NCBI GenBank assembly: GCA_016295375.1
Contig: JAEDLI010000055.1
Coordinates: forward strand, 1 to 15,242
Origin: Fibrobacter sp.
Lineage (GTDB): Bacteria; Fibrobacterota; Fibrobacteria; Fibrobacterales; Fibrobacteraceae
Reading direction: 5' to 3'
DNA: 15,242 nt
Shown here: positions 1-6,450 of the stretch, piece after piece
Layout: each line of letters begins with the position of its first letter
Numbering within the stretch: position 1 is the stretch's first letter
The notes under the pieces: generated by a model
Databases searched by the model: none
What the model was told of the DNA's origin: nothing
Seen by the model: only the letters and a program-made list of their open reading frames with translations
Made by a program: the position numbers and the translations under genes

Positions 1-2712
1 CCAGTTGTAAATCCTTTCAACTTTAAAATTGTCCTTTGCGCCGTAGACATTGATCTTGAACTGCGCAACATAAACACCTACGCCGACCTTGCGGCCCTCG
101 CTAGAACGCATATTCCAGCGCACATACATCTTCTTGGCATGCTCAAAGCAGTTGCCCTCAAAAGCCTTGTCACTACACTTTATTTTATTCGAAGCGCCAC
201 CCACATAGGCGCCCAGGTTGGTAAACACTTTCAGTTCCCATGAGAGGCCCACATCGTCCAAGCTCATCTTGGAAACTCCCGTAGAATCCTCGCCCATGAT
301 GGTTGCAAAACTGATGTCCATCAGGACTCCGAGAGACTTTTTCATCTCTTCGTCCATAGGTTCGTCGGCATTGACAAAGCGTTCCGTAAAGGCCGCCTTG
401 TCCGCCAACAAGACGGCGCGGTCCAGACTGGCAAGCGATGTGGACTGCATCAGCACGCGGGGGTCGCCCTTGACCATCGTCGGCTGGGAATTGGGAGACA
501 CGACATTGCCATCCAGATCGGTAATCTTCGCCTTGTCGAAATCAAACTTTATGGAATCCGCCGGATTCAGGCGCTCCGCGAGGGGCACGCCGTTTTCTAG
601 ATGGAGCTTTACGGACTTGCCGTCCTTGCTCCATTCCAGAGAACTGAAGGGAATCGACACCCATTCTCCGTCCACCTTGAACTTGAAGCAATCGGACAGG
701 GCCGTCAAGTCCTCCAAAGCCTTCTTGTCCACAGGTTCAGAGAAGGAGATGGTCAGCACGTCGGCTTCCATCTTCTGGAAGGACTCCGGCTCCAGGAAGG
801 TTCCCGAAATCACGGGAGACATACGGTCGTGCATGGTGCAATCGTAGGTTTCCATCTTGGTGGTGCCGTCCGCCTGGACCACAGGCTTTGTGACCTTGGC
901 AAAGCCGTACTTGAGGCTATCCACGTCGATTCCCGCGGTATCCACATAGGTGAGCATCCGCTGCACGTCGAACTTGGTGGTATCCACCGTAATGGAGAGT
1001 ACTAGGCCGTCCTTGGAAAGCGTCACGAAGTTGGTGTCCGTCAGGTCGGGCTTGATTTCCAGCACGTTGCCCTGATTATCCATCCAGTACAGCACCACTT
1101 CCATATCTTCCAGGTCCTTCTTGGAAATGGGTTCCTTGAAGGCCACCGTGGCACTGTCCATACGGCCGTCACCGTTTTTGTCGTAGAAGCCGTTCCGTTC
1201 GTCATCCACGTAGTTCTTGCCCGAATTGGTAATCTTCACGGGGTTGTTCTTGCCCGTCTTGTTGCCGTCGGCAGCCTTGATAAGCCCGTCGGGGCACTTG
1301 TCCTTGGCGCAAGAGGTGGCCAGTTCCAACTCGCCTCCCACCTGGACGGAATTCTTGGGCAGCTTGAACTTCCAAATGCGGTCGTTTCCATCGACACCTT
1401 TCTCTACCGCCGTCATGGACAGGGGGATCCCATCCAGGAGGAAACCGCTACCCGAGGTCCAAGACGTATCCAGAGGTTTGTTGAAGCTGAGAATCACATA
1501 ATCATAGTCACCGTCACCCGGTTCAAGGATTGCCGTCTGAATAACCGGGCCAATGCGGTCCTGAATAGCGGTAAAAAGGTTTCCGCTGGCACCAGACACC
1601 GTAGACGAGGCATCCACCTTCAGGTTCCCCTGGCCCTCGCCATCGGGAATCGTAGTCTTTACGCCGGTGAGCTCAGCCAGGTGACCGTCCAGAGTAAAGT
1701 CCCCGCTGAAATCCGTGTAGTCACCGCCCATAGGCCAGTTATACTGGAAATTCTCCAGAGAAACCCCGTTCATCTGGCCATTAAAGTAGGCCACAATGCT
1801 ATCGCCCACACCGTCGCCGTCGGTATCGTAAATGAAGGCGCTGTCCAGGGAGGGCAGTCCGTAATTCACAAACTGCAGGTTGCCGGGGAACTCTTCCTTG
1901 GCACGGAAAACCGTACTATCTGGCTTCGGGTTGTAGATAGAAGATTCCAAGGTAAAATTCACATCGGAAATAGCCTTGTCCGATGTCACCAGGAAAGACG
2001 ACCTGGACTCGGAAAGCTGACCTATATAGTATTTCGTCCCATTGATCGTCCCATGGCCCATAGGCGTTTTTGCCGGCGTCAAGAACTTTAGGTCTTCGTG
2101 CTTTGAGGAAAGGAAGTATTGCAAATCCTTGGCAAGAGTATCCAGCTTGCCTTTCGAGGGGCCAAGGGGTATTACCGACTGAACATAGACCGGCAGCGTA
2201 TCACCCACGTTCAGCTGGATGTTCGAAATATCGGAGATAACCTCCTTGCAGTCGGCATCTTCGCAGAATTGGAACTCCGGCACGTAGAAGTTGTAGACAT
2301 AGATGACGTTGACATCCTGCATGGATGAGTTGACGGAAACCCCTAGAGGGGCGTTGGAAACGGTCCAATGCCCCGTTACACCGGTGACCACGTAGCCATT
2401 ATTGTCAGAAGTGAACATCTGGCCGTTGGCGACGACATCACTTCCCACCGTAAACACAATGGTATCGGATCCCGCATTGGGGACATAAACGTACAAGGGC
2501 GCATTTTTAAGGCGATTCCCGCTTTTTGGAGGATCTTCTACATAGAGCCCTATCATCTGTCCCACATCCAGGGGCAGGTAAACGCAGCGGGAATCCTGCT
2601 TAGCATCGTTAATGCAGTCTCCACTATAGTTCACGCCGGCAAAACCCCATGCCGCCATCAGCAGCAGGGTGCTTACAAATAGGAATAACCCATTTTGTCG
2701 TTTTGCCAACAT
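1..2712 (-). CDS. Large secreted surface protein with Ig-like and DGDG repeats, 3' end outside the window
   Basis: The frame is open from an ATG at 2712 to the window edge (904 codons, no stop). The start is backed by GAGGA a few bases upstream. Residues 1-25 form a signal peptide: a basic MLAKRQN start, a hydrophobic LFLFVSTLLLMAAW core, and probable cleavage after GFA. The rest is an extracellular beta-rich chain. Acidic calcium-loop-like motifs occur near residue 295 (DTDGDGVGDS) and near 510 (DKNGDGRMDS). At least three units carry a 'PVI...LEP...SF.(E/K)P(V/L)D' pattern resembling SbsA/Big-type Ig-like domains. At the right end, WNMRSSEGRKVGVGVYVAQF (about 865-884) matches the FlgD-like Ig motif common at the C-termini of Fibrobacter and other secreted proteins, so the true end is probably close. 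No catalytic domain was recognised. A structural or substrate-binding envelope role is inferred. Confidence 0.85.
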   Translation of the reverse strand, partial: MLAKRQNGLFLFVSTLLLMAAWGFAGVNYSGDCINDAKQDSRCVYLPLDVGQMIGLYVEDPPKSGNRLKNAPLYVYVPNAGSDTIVFTVGSDVVANGQMFTSDNNGYVVTGVTGHWTVSNAPLGVSVNSSMQDVNVIYVYNFYVPEFQFCEDADCKEVISDISNIQLNVGDTLPVYVQSVIPLGPSKGKLDTLAKDLQYFLSSKHEDLKFLTPAKTPMGHGTINGTKYYIGQLSESRSSFLVTSDKAISDVNFTLESSIYNPKPDSTVFRAKEEFPGNLQFVNYGLPSLDSAFIYDTDGDGVGDSIVAYFNGQMNGVSLENFQYNWPMGGDYTDFSGDFTLDGHLAELTGVKTTIPDGEGQGNLKVDASSTVSGASGNLFTAIQDRIGPVIQTAILEPGDGDYDYVILSFNKPLDTSWTSGSGFLLDGIPLSMTAVEKGVDGNDRIWKFKLPKNSVQVGGELELATSCAKDKCPDGLIKAADGNKTGKNNPVKITNSGKNYVDDERNGFYDKNGDGRMDSATVAFKEPISKKDLEDMEVVLYWMDNQGNVLEIKPDLTDTNFVTLSKDGLVLSITVDTTKFDVQRMLTYVDTAGIDVDSLKYGFAKVTKPVVQADGTTKMETYDCTMHDRMSPVISGTFLEPESFQKMEADVLTISFSEPVDKKALEDLTALSDCFKFKVDGEWVSIPFSSLEWSKDGKSVKLHLENGVPLAERLNPADSIKFDFDKAKITDLDGNVVSPNSQPTMVKGDPRVLMQSTSLASLDRAVLLADKAAFTERFVNADEPMDEEMKKSLGVLMDISFATIMGEDSTGVSKMSLDDVGLSWELKVFTNLGAYVGGASNKIKCSDKAFEGNCFEHAKKMYVRWNMRSSEGRKVGVGVYVAQFKINVYGAKDNFKVERIYNW

Positions 2713-2878
2713 ACCATCCTCGCTCTTTTTGCGCAACAACAAACACGCCCAATTACAAGCCTGGGCACTTACATCTCTAAAAATATGTTTTTTTATGGGC
2801 AAGGGTATTTTTTTGCCGAGGACACGGCCCGATTTGAGGCCTAAATCACACTTTTCTAGAATCTGAATTCAAGGCGAA

Positions 2879-4015
2879 TTATTCCGAGTTGGAATATAAA
2901 TCGGCCACTACGGTGTCCATAAAAAGCCAGCCGTCGCCTTCGAGCAAGAGGTGCGGCCCCTGCCGTTTCAAGAAGCCCCGTTCCATCCAGCGGGAAACTG
3001 ATTTTTCCGAGAGGCGAACGCCCAACTGTTGCAAGGCGTCCACATCCAGACCATACTTTGTTCGTAACGAAAGCTGGATAAGTTCCGCCACCTGCTCGTC
3101 GTGGCCGACAGGGTCCTTAAAAAGTTGACCGTCTGGACAGCCCGCCTGTACATACCGGCGCCACTCCGGATAACGATCGGGAGCGTGAAACCGGACGCCC
3201 TCAAAGAAGGCGTTGGCCGAAGGGCCAAAGGCAAGGTATTCACCCCGGCGCCAGTAATTCAGGTTGTGAAGGCTTTCCTCTCCCTGACGGGCAAAGTTGG
3301 ACACCTCATAACGTTCAAAGCCTCTAGAATTGAGAAGCTTGACCCCTTCACGGTACATGTCGCCGTACAGGTCCTCGTCCACCTGTAACTCGCCTTTTTC
3401 TAGGCGGTGGCCGAGCCTTGTGCGAGGGTCTACCTTAAGGCCGTAAAAACTGATATGGCCCAGCGGGTAGGCCGACAATCTGTCCAGGTCTTCCAAAAAT
3501 TGTGACACCGTCTGCCCCGGTAGATTGAACATTAGGTCTGCCGTGATCCTCAGGTTTTCTTGAGACAAGAGGCGCTCCAGGGCGGCAGGGCCTGCCTCCG
3601 GAGTGTGCCTACGGCCCACCGCCTGCAAAAGCTCCGGCCTAAAGGTCTGTAGTCCGAGACTTGCCCGAGTAACGCCGTTTTCCAGCGCTACGGCTAGTCG
3701 CTCCCGGTCGCAGGATTCCGGATTGAACTCCATGGTGGATTCCTTCAACCGCCGAAGAGGCACTCCGGCACCGTCCAATATGGAAAAAAGCCGAGCCAGT
3801 TTCTCCGGAGACAGGATAGACGGAGTTCCGCCCCCCAAATAAAGGGTTTCCACCTGTTCTAAGGCTCCTGGATGCCGCTCCGAAAAGGCAGAAATTTCCT
3901 GCGAAAGCAGGTCCAGGTACTCCACGTGGAGCCGATCCGGCCCCTGGATAGTGAAAAAATCGCAATAATCGCAGATTTTTTCACAAAAGGGGATATGGAT
4001 ATAGAGAGCCAGCAT
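2879..4015 (-). CDS. hemW: HemW, radical SAM heme chaperone (coproporphyrinogen oxidase-like)
   Basis: The protein has 378 residues, the normal HemW length. The N-terminus LALYIHIPFCEKICDYCDF holds the radical SAM Cys triad C11-x3-C15-x2-C18. GGGTPS (61-66) is the SAM-binding GGxTP motif, and later segments such as ADLMFNLPGQT and FERYEVSNFA are typical of the family. HemN has a fourth nearby Cys (CxxxCxxCxC); here the triad is followed by Asp-Phe, which points to HemW rather than true HemN. HemW is a cytoplasmic 4Fe-4S protein that binds heme and is thought to deliver it to membrane respiratory proteins; older annotations call it oxygen-independent coproporphyrinogen III oxidase. It is monocistronic as far as visible. 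The upstream Shine-Dalgarno is poor and a TATAAT lies only 13 nt before the ATG. The 166 bp between this gene and the surface-protein gene on the same strand has no clear terminator. Confidence 0.93.
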   Translation of the reverse strand: MLALYIHIPFCEKICDYCDFFTIQGPDRLHVEYLDLLSQEISAFSERHPGALEQVETLYLGGGTPSILSPEKLARLFSILDGAGVPLRRLKESTMEFNPESCDRERLAVALENGVTRASLGLQTFRPELLQAVGRRHTPEAGPAALERLLSQENLRITADLMFNLPGQTVSQFLEDLDRLSAYPLGHISFYGLKVDPRTRLGHRLEKGELQVDEDLYGDMYREGVKLLNSRGFERYEVSNFARQGEESLHNLNYWRRGEYLAFGPSANAFFEGVRFHAPDRYPEWRRYVQAGCPDGQLFKDPVGHDEQVAELIQLSLRTKYGLDVDALQQLGVRLSEKSVSRWMERGFLKRQGPHLLLEGDGWLFMDTVVADLYSNSE

Positions 4016-4028
4016 TTCTTAAAAATAC

Positions 4029-4034
4029 ATTATA
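4029..4034 (-). promoter_or_regulatory. Candidate -10 box (TATAAT) of hemW with a very short leader
   Basis: Read on the minus strand, TATAAT ends 13 nt before the hemW ATG at 4015. A start of transcription 6-7 nt further on would leave a leader of about 7 nt, too short for a normal Shine-Dalgarno, and none is visible. No good -35 hexamer is found 16-18 bp upstream, so the call rests on the -10 match alone. Confidence 0.45.
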
Positions 4035-4066
4035 GTTGTTGCCCACAGGGGAAAATAATGTAAATT

Positions 4067-4158
4067 AGTTATGAGTTATGAGTTGTGAGTGGTGAGGTTC
4101 GAGGCTCGAGGTGCTTCTTCTATAACTGAAAACTCATAACTGATGACTGATTACTGTT
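4067..4158. repeat. Inverted arrays of degenerate heptamers (AGTTATG / AACTSAT)
   Basis: On the plus strand four heptamers run head to tail at 4067-4094 (AGTTATG, AGTTATG, AGTTGTG, AGTGGTG). After a GAGG-rich linker, five related heptamers in the opposite sense follow at 4124-4158 (AACTGAA, AACTCAT, AACTGAT, GACTGAT, TACTGTT). The two blocks can pair imperfectly into a cruciform or RNA hairpin. A related arrangement occurs at 11507-11598, so this is probably a dispersed family. It fills the divergent intergenic space between hemW and the cyclase operon and ends just before the 59-codon gene. Confidence 0.7.
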
Positions 4159-4173
4159 TTCGGGATTTATTCG

Positions 4174-4353
4174 ATGGACAAGGAAACAAAAGACAAAATC
4201 AAGAGCTTTTTGAAAAAAAGGGCGCCCCTGTGGGTGTTCCTGACCCTTGCGACCATCATTTTCTTTTTGTCCTCTACCCTCCTGATGGGTGAATCCTACA
4301 AAGATATCATCCTCATCGCCATGATTTGGGCGCTTCCCCTCTTTATCCACTAG
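4174..4353 (+). CDS. Small membrane protein (59 aa), partner of the cyclase gene
   Basis: ATG at 4174 to TAG at 4351-4353 encodes 59 residues. The first 16 residues are strongly charged (MDKETKDKIKSFLKKR). Two hydrophobic stretches follow, about 18-36 (PLWVFLTLATIIFFLSSTL) and 44-58 (DIILIAMIWALPLFI), giving a small helical-hairpin membrane protein with a basic cytoplasmic N-terminus. I do not recognise a family. The next gene starts 4 bp after the stop, so the two are almost certainly co-transcribed and translationally coupled; the product may assemble with or regulate the membrane cyclase, which is an inference from spacing only. There is no good Shine-Dalgarno before the ATG. Coding is supported by the hydrophobicity pattern and tight spacing rather than by homology. 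Confidence 0.7.
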   Translation: MDKETKDKIKSFLKKRAPLWVFLTLATIIFFLSSTLLMGESYKDIILIAMIWALPLFIH

Positions 4354-4357
4354 ACCT

Positions 4358-5437
4358 ATGGCTATTACCCGACAGACACAGCGAAAGTTCAGGGCCGTAT
4401 GTTTTTACGTGCTCTGCTGGATGGGTGTAGCCATCGGTATCTCTATGCTGGAGATGTATCGGGACCAGGGAGACCTGGCTATAGAGCCGCTCCTGCTTAT
4501 GCTGCAGTTCTCCCTGTTCATGGGACTTTCCCATGGGATATACGATGTTATTATCCTGAAAGACGAGCGGGATTGCAGGCCCGTGTGGAAGGCCCTGCTG
4601 GTACGGACCTTCTACTTTATCGCCGCCATACACGCAAGCATTATCTTGTGCATACTGCTGTTCCAGTCCAATGCCGACGAAGGTCTTGTCAACGAGGTCT
4701 CGCTAGCCTCCATCAAAGACAACCTAATGTCCCACGAGGTGCGGGTCCAGGTTATTTTGTACTTCTTTGCGGCCTACCTCATTACGGCACTGCGCTCCGT
4801 ACACAAGAAATTCGGCCCGAGGGTGTTCTGGAACACCTTCCTTGGCAAATCGCAAGAACCCAAGGAAGAAGAACGGGTTTTCATATTCATCGACCTGAGG
4901 CATTCCACCTCCCTGGCCGAAGAACTGGGCCACGTGAAGTACAGTAGCTTTCTGAAGGACTACTATAGCCTGCTTTCCAACTGTTGCGAAGAAAATAGGG
5001 GCGAAATCTACCAGATTGCAGGGGACGGGGCCTTTTTGACCTGGAAAATGTCCGCCTGCCGCAAAAAAGCCCGTCCGGTGGACTGTTTTTACGATTTTTC
5101 GGAGTGTATCGCCGGGAAAAGCGCCAAATTCATAAAAAAATTTGGGGTAACGCCCCAGTTCAAGGCCGGAATCCACTGCGGGAAGGTCATTTCTACGGAG
5201 GTGGGCAATTTCGGGAGCGAAATGGCCTACCACGGGGACGTGCTGAACACTACCGCCAGGATTCAGGGGCTCTGCACCAAGCTGGGGCAGGAATTCCTGA
5301 TTTCGGAGGAATATTTCCAGGAATTGCCCAAGCCTATCCCCCACGGTTACATCGCCAAAAAAGAGGGAATCTTCGAATTGAGGGGAAAAAAGCACGAAAT
5401 TTTGATTTTTTCACTTCAAAAACCCTTGACAATCTAA
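4358..5437 (+). CDS. Membrane-bound class III adenylate/guanylate cyclase
   Basis: The protein has 359 residues. Four hydrophobic helices lie at about 11-33, 45-65, 83-105 and 128-148, followed by a cytoplasmic class III cyclase homology domain (about 172-355). Both metal-binding aspartates are present: D179 in FIFIDLRHST and D223 in IAGDGAF. The transition-state pair N297/R301 is kept in GDVLNTTARI. The two base-selecting positions are unusual: the usual Lys four residues before the second metal Asp is Q219, and the usual Asp/Thr three residues before the GD of GDVLN is A290. The sequence therefore predicts nucleotide cyclisation but does not settle ATP versus GTP. There is no HAMP or PAS domain, so the four-helix bundle, perhaps with the 59-residue neighbour, would be the input. 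The stop codon lies inside the promoter of the downstream tRNA gene. Confidence 0.9.
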   Translation: MAITRQTQRKFRAVCFYVLCWMGVAIGISMLEMYRDQGDLAIEPLLLMLQFSLFMGLSHGIYDVIILKDERDCRPVWKALLVRTFYFIAAIHASIILCILLFQSNADEGLVNEVSLASIKDNLMSHEVRVQVILYFFAAYLITALRSVHKKFGPRVFWNTFLGKSQEPKEEERVFIFIDLRHSTSLAEELGHVKYSSFLKDYYSLLSNCCEENRGEIYQIAGDGAFLTWKMSACRKKARPVDCFYDFSECIAGKSAKFIKKFGVTPQFKAGIHCGKVISTEVGNFGSEMAYHGDVLNTTARIQGLCTKLGQEFLISEEYFQELPKPIPHGYIAKKEGIFELRGKKHEILIFSLQKPLTI

Positions 5438-5454
5438 AATCCTTAAGCTATAAT
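5426..5454 (+). promoter_or_regulatory. Consensus sigma-70 promoter of tRNA-Gly
   Basis: TTGACA (5426-5431), a 17-bp spacer and TATAAT (5449-5454) form a perfect consensus promoter. Expected initiation near 5461 leaves a leader of about 6 nt before the tRNA. The -35 box overlaps the last codons of the cyclase gene. This shows that the organism's main sigma factor reads the canonical hexamers. Confidence 0.92.
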
Positions 5455-5466
5455 TGGTCTCACCCC

Positions 5467-5525
<59 letters not shown>

Positions 5526-5539
<14 letters not shown>

Positions 5540-5767
5540 CGAAAAAAGAAAAACCATCCATTTGGGTGGTTTTCTTTTTTTTATGCGTCGGGATAAAAAG
5601 GGACTCGGAGCCGAGAAGAGGGCGCAACTGAAATTTTTCATATGAGAACGAAGTGAACATAATTGAAAAAATTTCAGCACTTGAGGCGCAAGCCTCAAGC
5701 CCGTAGGGCGAAGCATCGGCTCGCGCAGCGAGTGACCGATGCTGAGTATTCCCTTTTCCCGCTCGAA
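5526..5767. repeat. att-like duplication of the tRNA-Gly 3' end
   Basis: The 18-bp sequence spanning the T-stem 3' strand, the acceptor 3' strand and the first bases after it (5526-5543, TCCCTTTTCCCGCTCGAA) recurs exactly at 5750-5767, 224 bp downstream in the same orientation. Between the copies, 5596-5609 is an exact 14-base reverse complement of tRNA positions 5520-5533. A shorter ATTCCCTTTT match recurs at 5800-5809. Direct repeats of a tRNA 3' end are the classic footprint of tRNA-targeting site-specific integration, but the interval holds no integrase, only palindromes. Confidence 0.7.
5542..5582 (+). terminator. Intrinsic terminator of tRNA-Gly
   Basis: A-rich 5' arm followed by CCATCC (5554-5559), loop ATTT, GGGTGG (5564-5569), then TTTTCTTTTTTTT. 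The A/T extension pairs further down, giving a long stem with a U-rich tail directly behind the tRNA. Confidence 0.88.
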
Positions 5768-5954
5768 TACAAAAACGCCCAGCTTTTTGCTGGGCTAACA
5801 TTCCCTTTTGACGCCTTCGGCGTCAGCGGCGTCAATCGGCCCTAGAGAAAAAGTGAACTTTTTCTATGACACTCGCTTAGCACGCTTTTCCCGTCAAAAT
5901 ATTAAAATTTATTTCACTAAATTTTAAGAAATAATACTAAGTTTCTCAAACTTT
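5583..5954. other. Gene-free, palindrome-dense intergenic region
   Basis: No credible gene was found on either strand. It holds a run of hairpins: CTCGGAGCCGAG (5604-5615); a 13-bp stem CTGAAATTTTTCA with its partner near 5665-5678; CTTGAGGC-GCAA-GCCTCAAG with a GNRA-type tetraloop (near 5682-5701); GCCC-GTA-GGGC beside it; a two-part stem GCATCGG/CTCGC (near 5713-5742); GCCCAGC/GCTGGGC (5777-5795); GACGCC-TTC-GGCGTC (near 5810-5824); and AGAAAAAG-TGAA-CTTTTTCT (near 5846-5865). The last 90 bp before the hip promoter is AT-rich. Translations through this region are low-complexity shadows of the repeats and of the tRNA. Confidence 0.75.
5771..5795 (-). terminator. Terminator-like hairpin read on the minus strand
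   Basis: GCCCAGC (5777-5783), a five-T loop and GCTGGGC (5789-5795) form a perfect 7-bp stem. On the minus strand it is followed by GTTTTTG, as in an intrinsic terminator; on the plus strand no T run follows. No minus-strand gene is seen immediately upstream of it, so its purpose is unclear. Confidence 0.5.
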
Positions 5955-5970
5955 TCATTATATTTAATGA
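5955..5970. promoter_or_regulatory. Candidate operator of the hipBA-type operon
   Basis: TCATTA-TATT-TAATGA is a perfect 6-bp inverted repeat ending 7 bp before the -35 box of the hip promoter. ATTATATTT from its centre recurs at 5999-6007, across the -10 region. HipB-family antitoxins repress their own operon by binding paired palindromes, so this is the natural candidate site. Binding itself is an inference. Confidence 0.5.
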
Positions 5971-5977
5971 AAAATAT

Positions 5978-6006
5978 TTGCACATTTTCAAGAATTTTAT
6001 TATATT
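5978..6006 (+). promoter_or_regulatory. Promoter of the hipBA-type operon
   Basis: TTGCAC (5978-5983), a 17-bp spacer and TATATT (6001-6006) give a good sigma-70 promoter. Initiation near 6013 leaves a leader of about 18 nt containing AGGAGG (6021-6026). Confidence 0.75.
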
Positions 6007-6030
6007 TGACTCAAGATGACAGGAGGAACC

Positions 6031-6441
6031 ATGGCTATGTACTCAGCACAGACCGACGAATCCGCGCTTGCCCTGCTCGGCAAGCGCATGGCGGCTTTCC
6101 GCGTCAGGAACAATTGGACTCAAGCAAAGCTTGCCCAAATGGCCGGAGTCAGCAAGGGAACGGTAGAGCGAATCGAACGTGGTGATTCCGTACAGATCCT
6201 GAACCTGGTCAAGGTGCTGCGGGCCTGCGACATGCTGGACACCTTCCTAGGCATTTTCCCCGACGATTCCCCTTCCCCTATGCAAATCCTGCAAATGGGG
6301 AAAATAAAGCCCCGGCAGCGGGCGGGCTCTCCCCACAAGAAAAATTCTGGCGCCAACGTCATCTTTGACACCGGCGCCAATTATTCCGCAACACCAAATT
6401 CCGGTAAAAAGAAGCCCTGGGTCTGGGAAGAAGACACGTAA
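6031..6441 (+). CDS. HipB-like XRE-family antitoxin / transcriptional repressor
   Basis: The protein has 136 residues from the ATG at 6031, which lies 4 nt after a perfect AGGAGG (6021-6026). An ATG two codons later (6037) is also possible; an ATG at 6016 lies upstream of the ribosome binding site and is unlikely. Residues 14-70 form a Cro/C1-type helix-turn-helix (LGKRMAAFRVRNNWTQAKLAQMAGVSKGTVERIERG). The remaining 65 residues are low complexity and end in KKPWVWEEDT; an aromatic/acidic tail of this kind is common in HipB-like proteins encoded next to HipA. The kinase gene follows after 9 bp. The expected role is to neutralise the kinase and repress the operon. The sequence identifies the family, not a specific orthologue. 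Confidence 0.88.
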   Translation: MAMYSAQTDESALALLGKRMAAFRVRNNWTQAKLAQMAGVSKGTVERIERGDSVQILNLVKVLRACDMLDTFLGIFPDDSPSPMQILQMGKIKPRQRAGSPHKKNSGANVIFDTGANYSATPNSGKKKPWVWEEDT

Positions 6442-6450
6442 CGGTACAAG

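Noticed and set aside
218..2682. Several plus-strand frames opposite the surface-protein gene
   Set aside because: The minus-strand frame is open for all 904 codons with a signal peptide and repeated motifs. The plus frames are fragmentary and low complexity.
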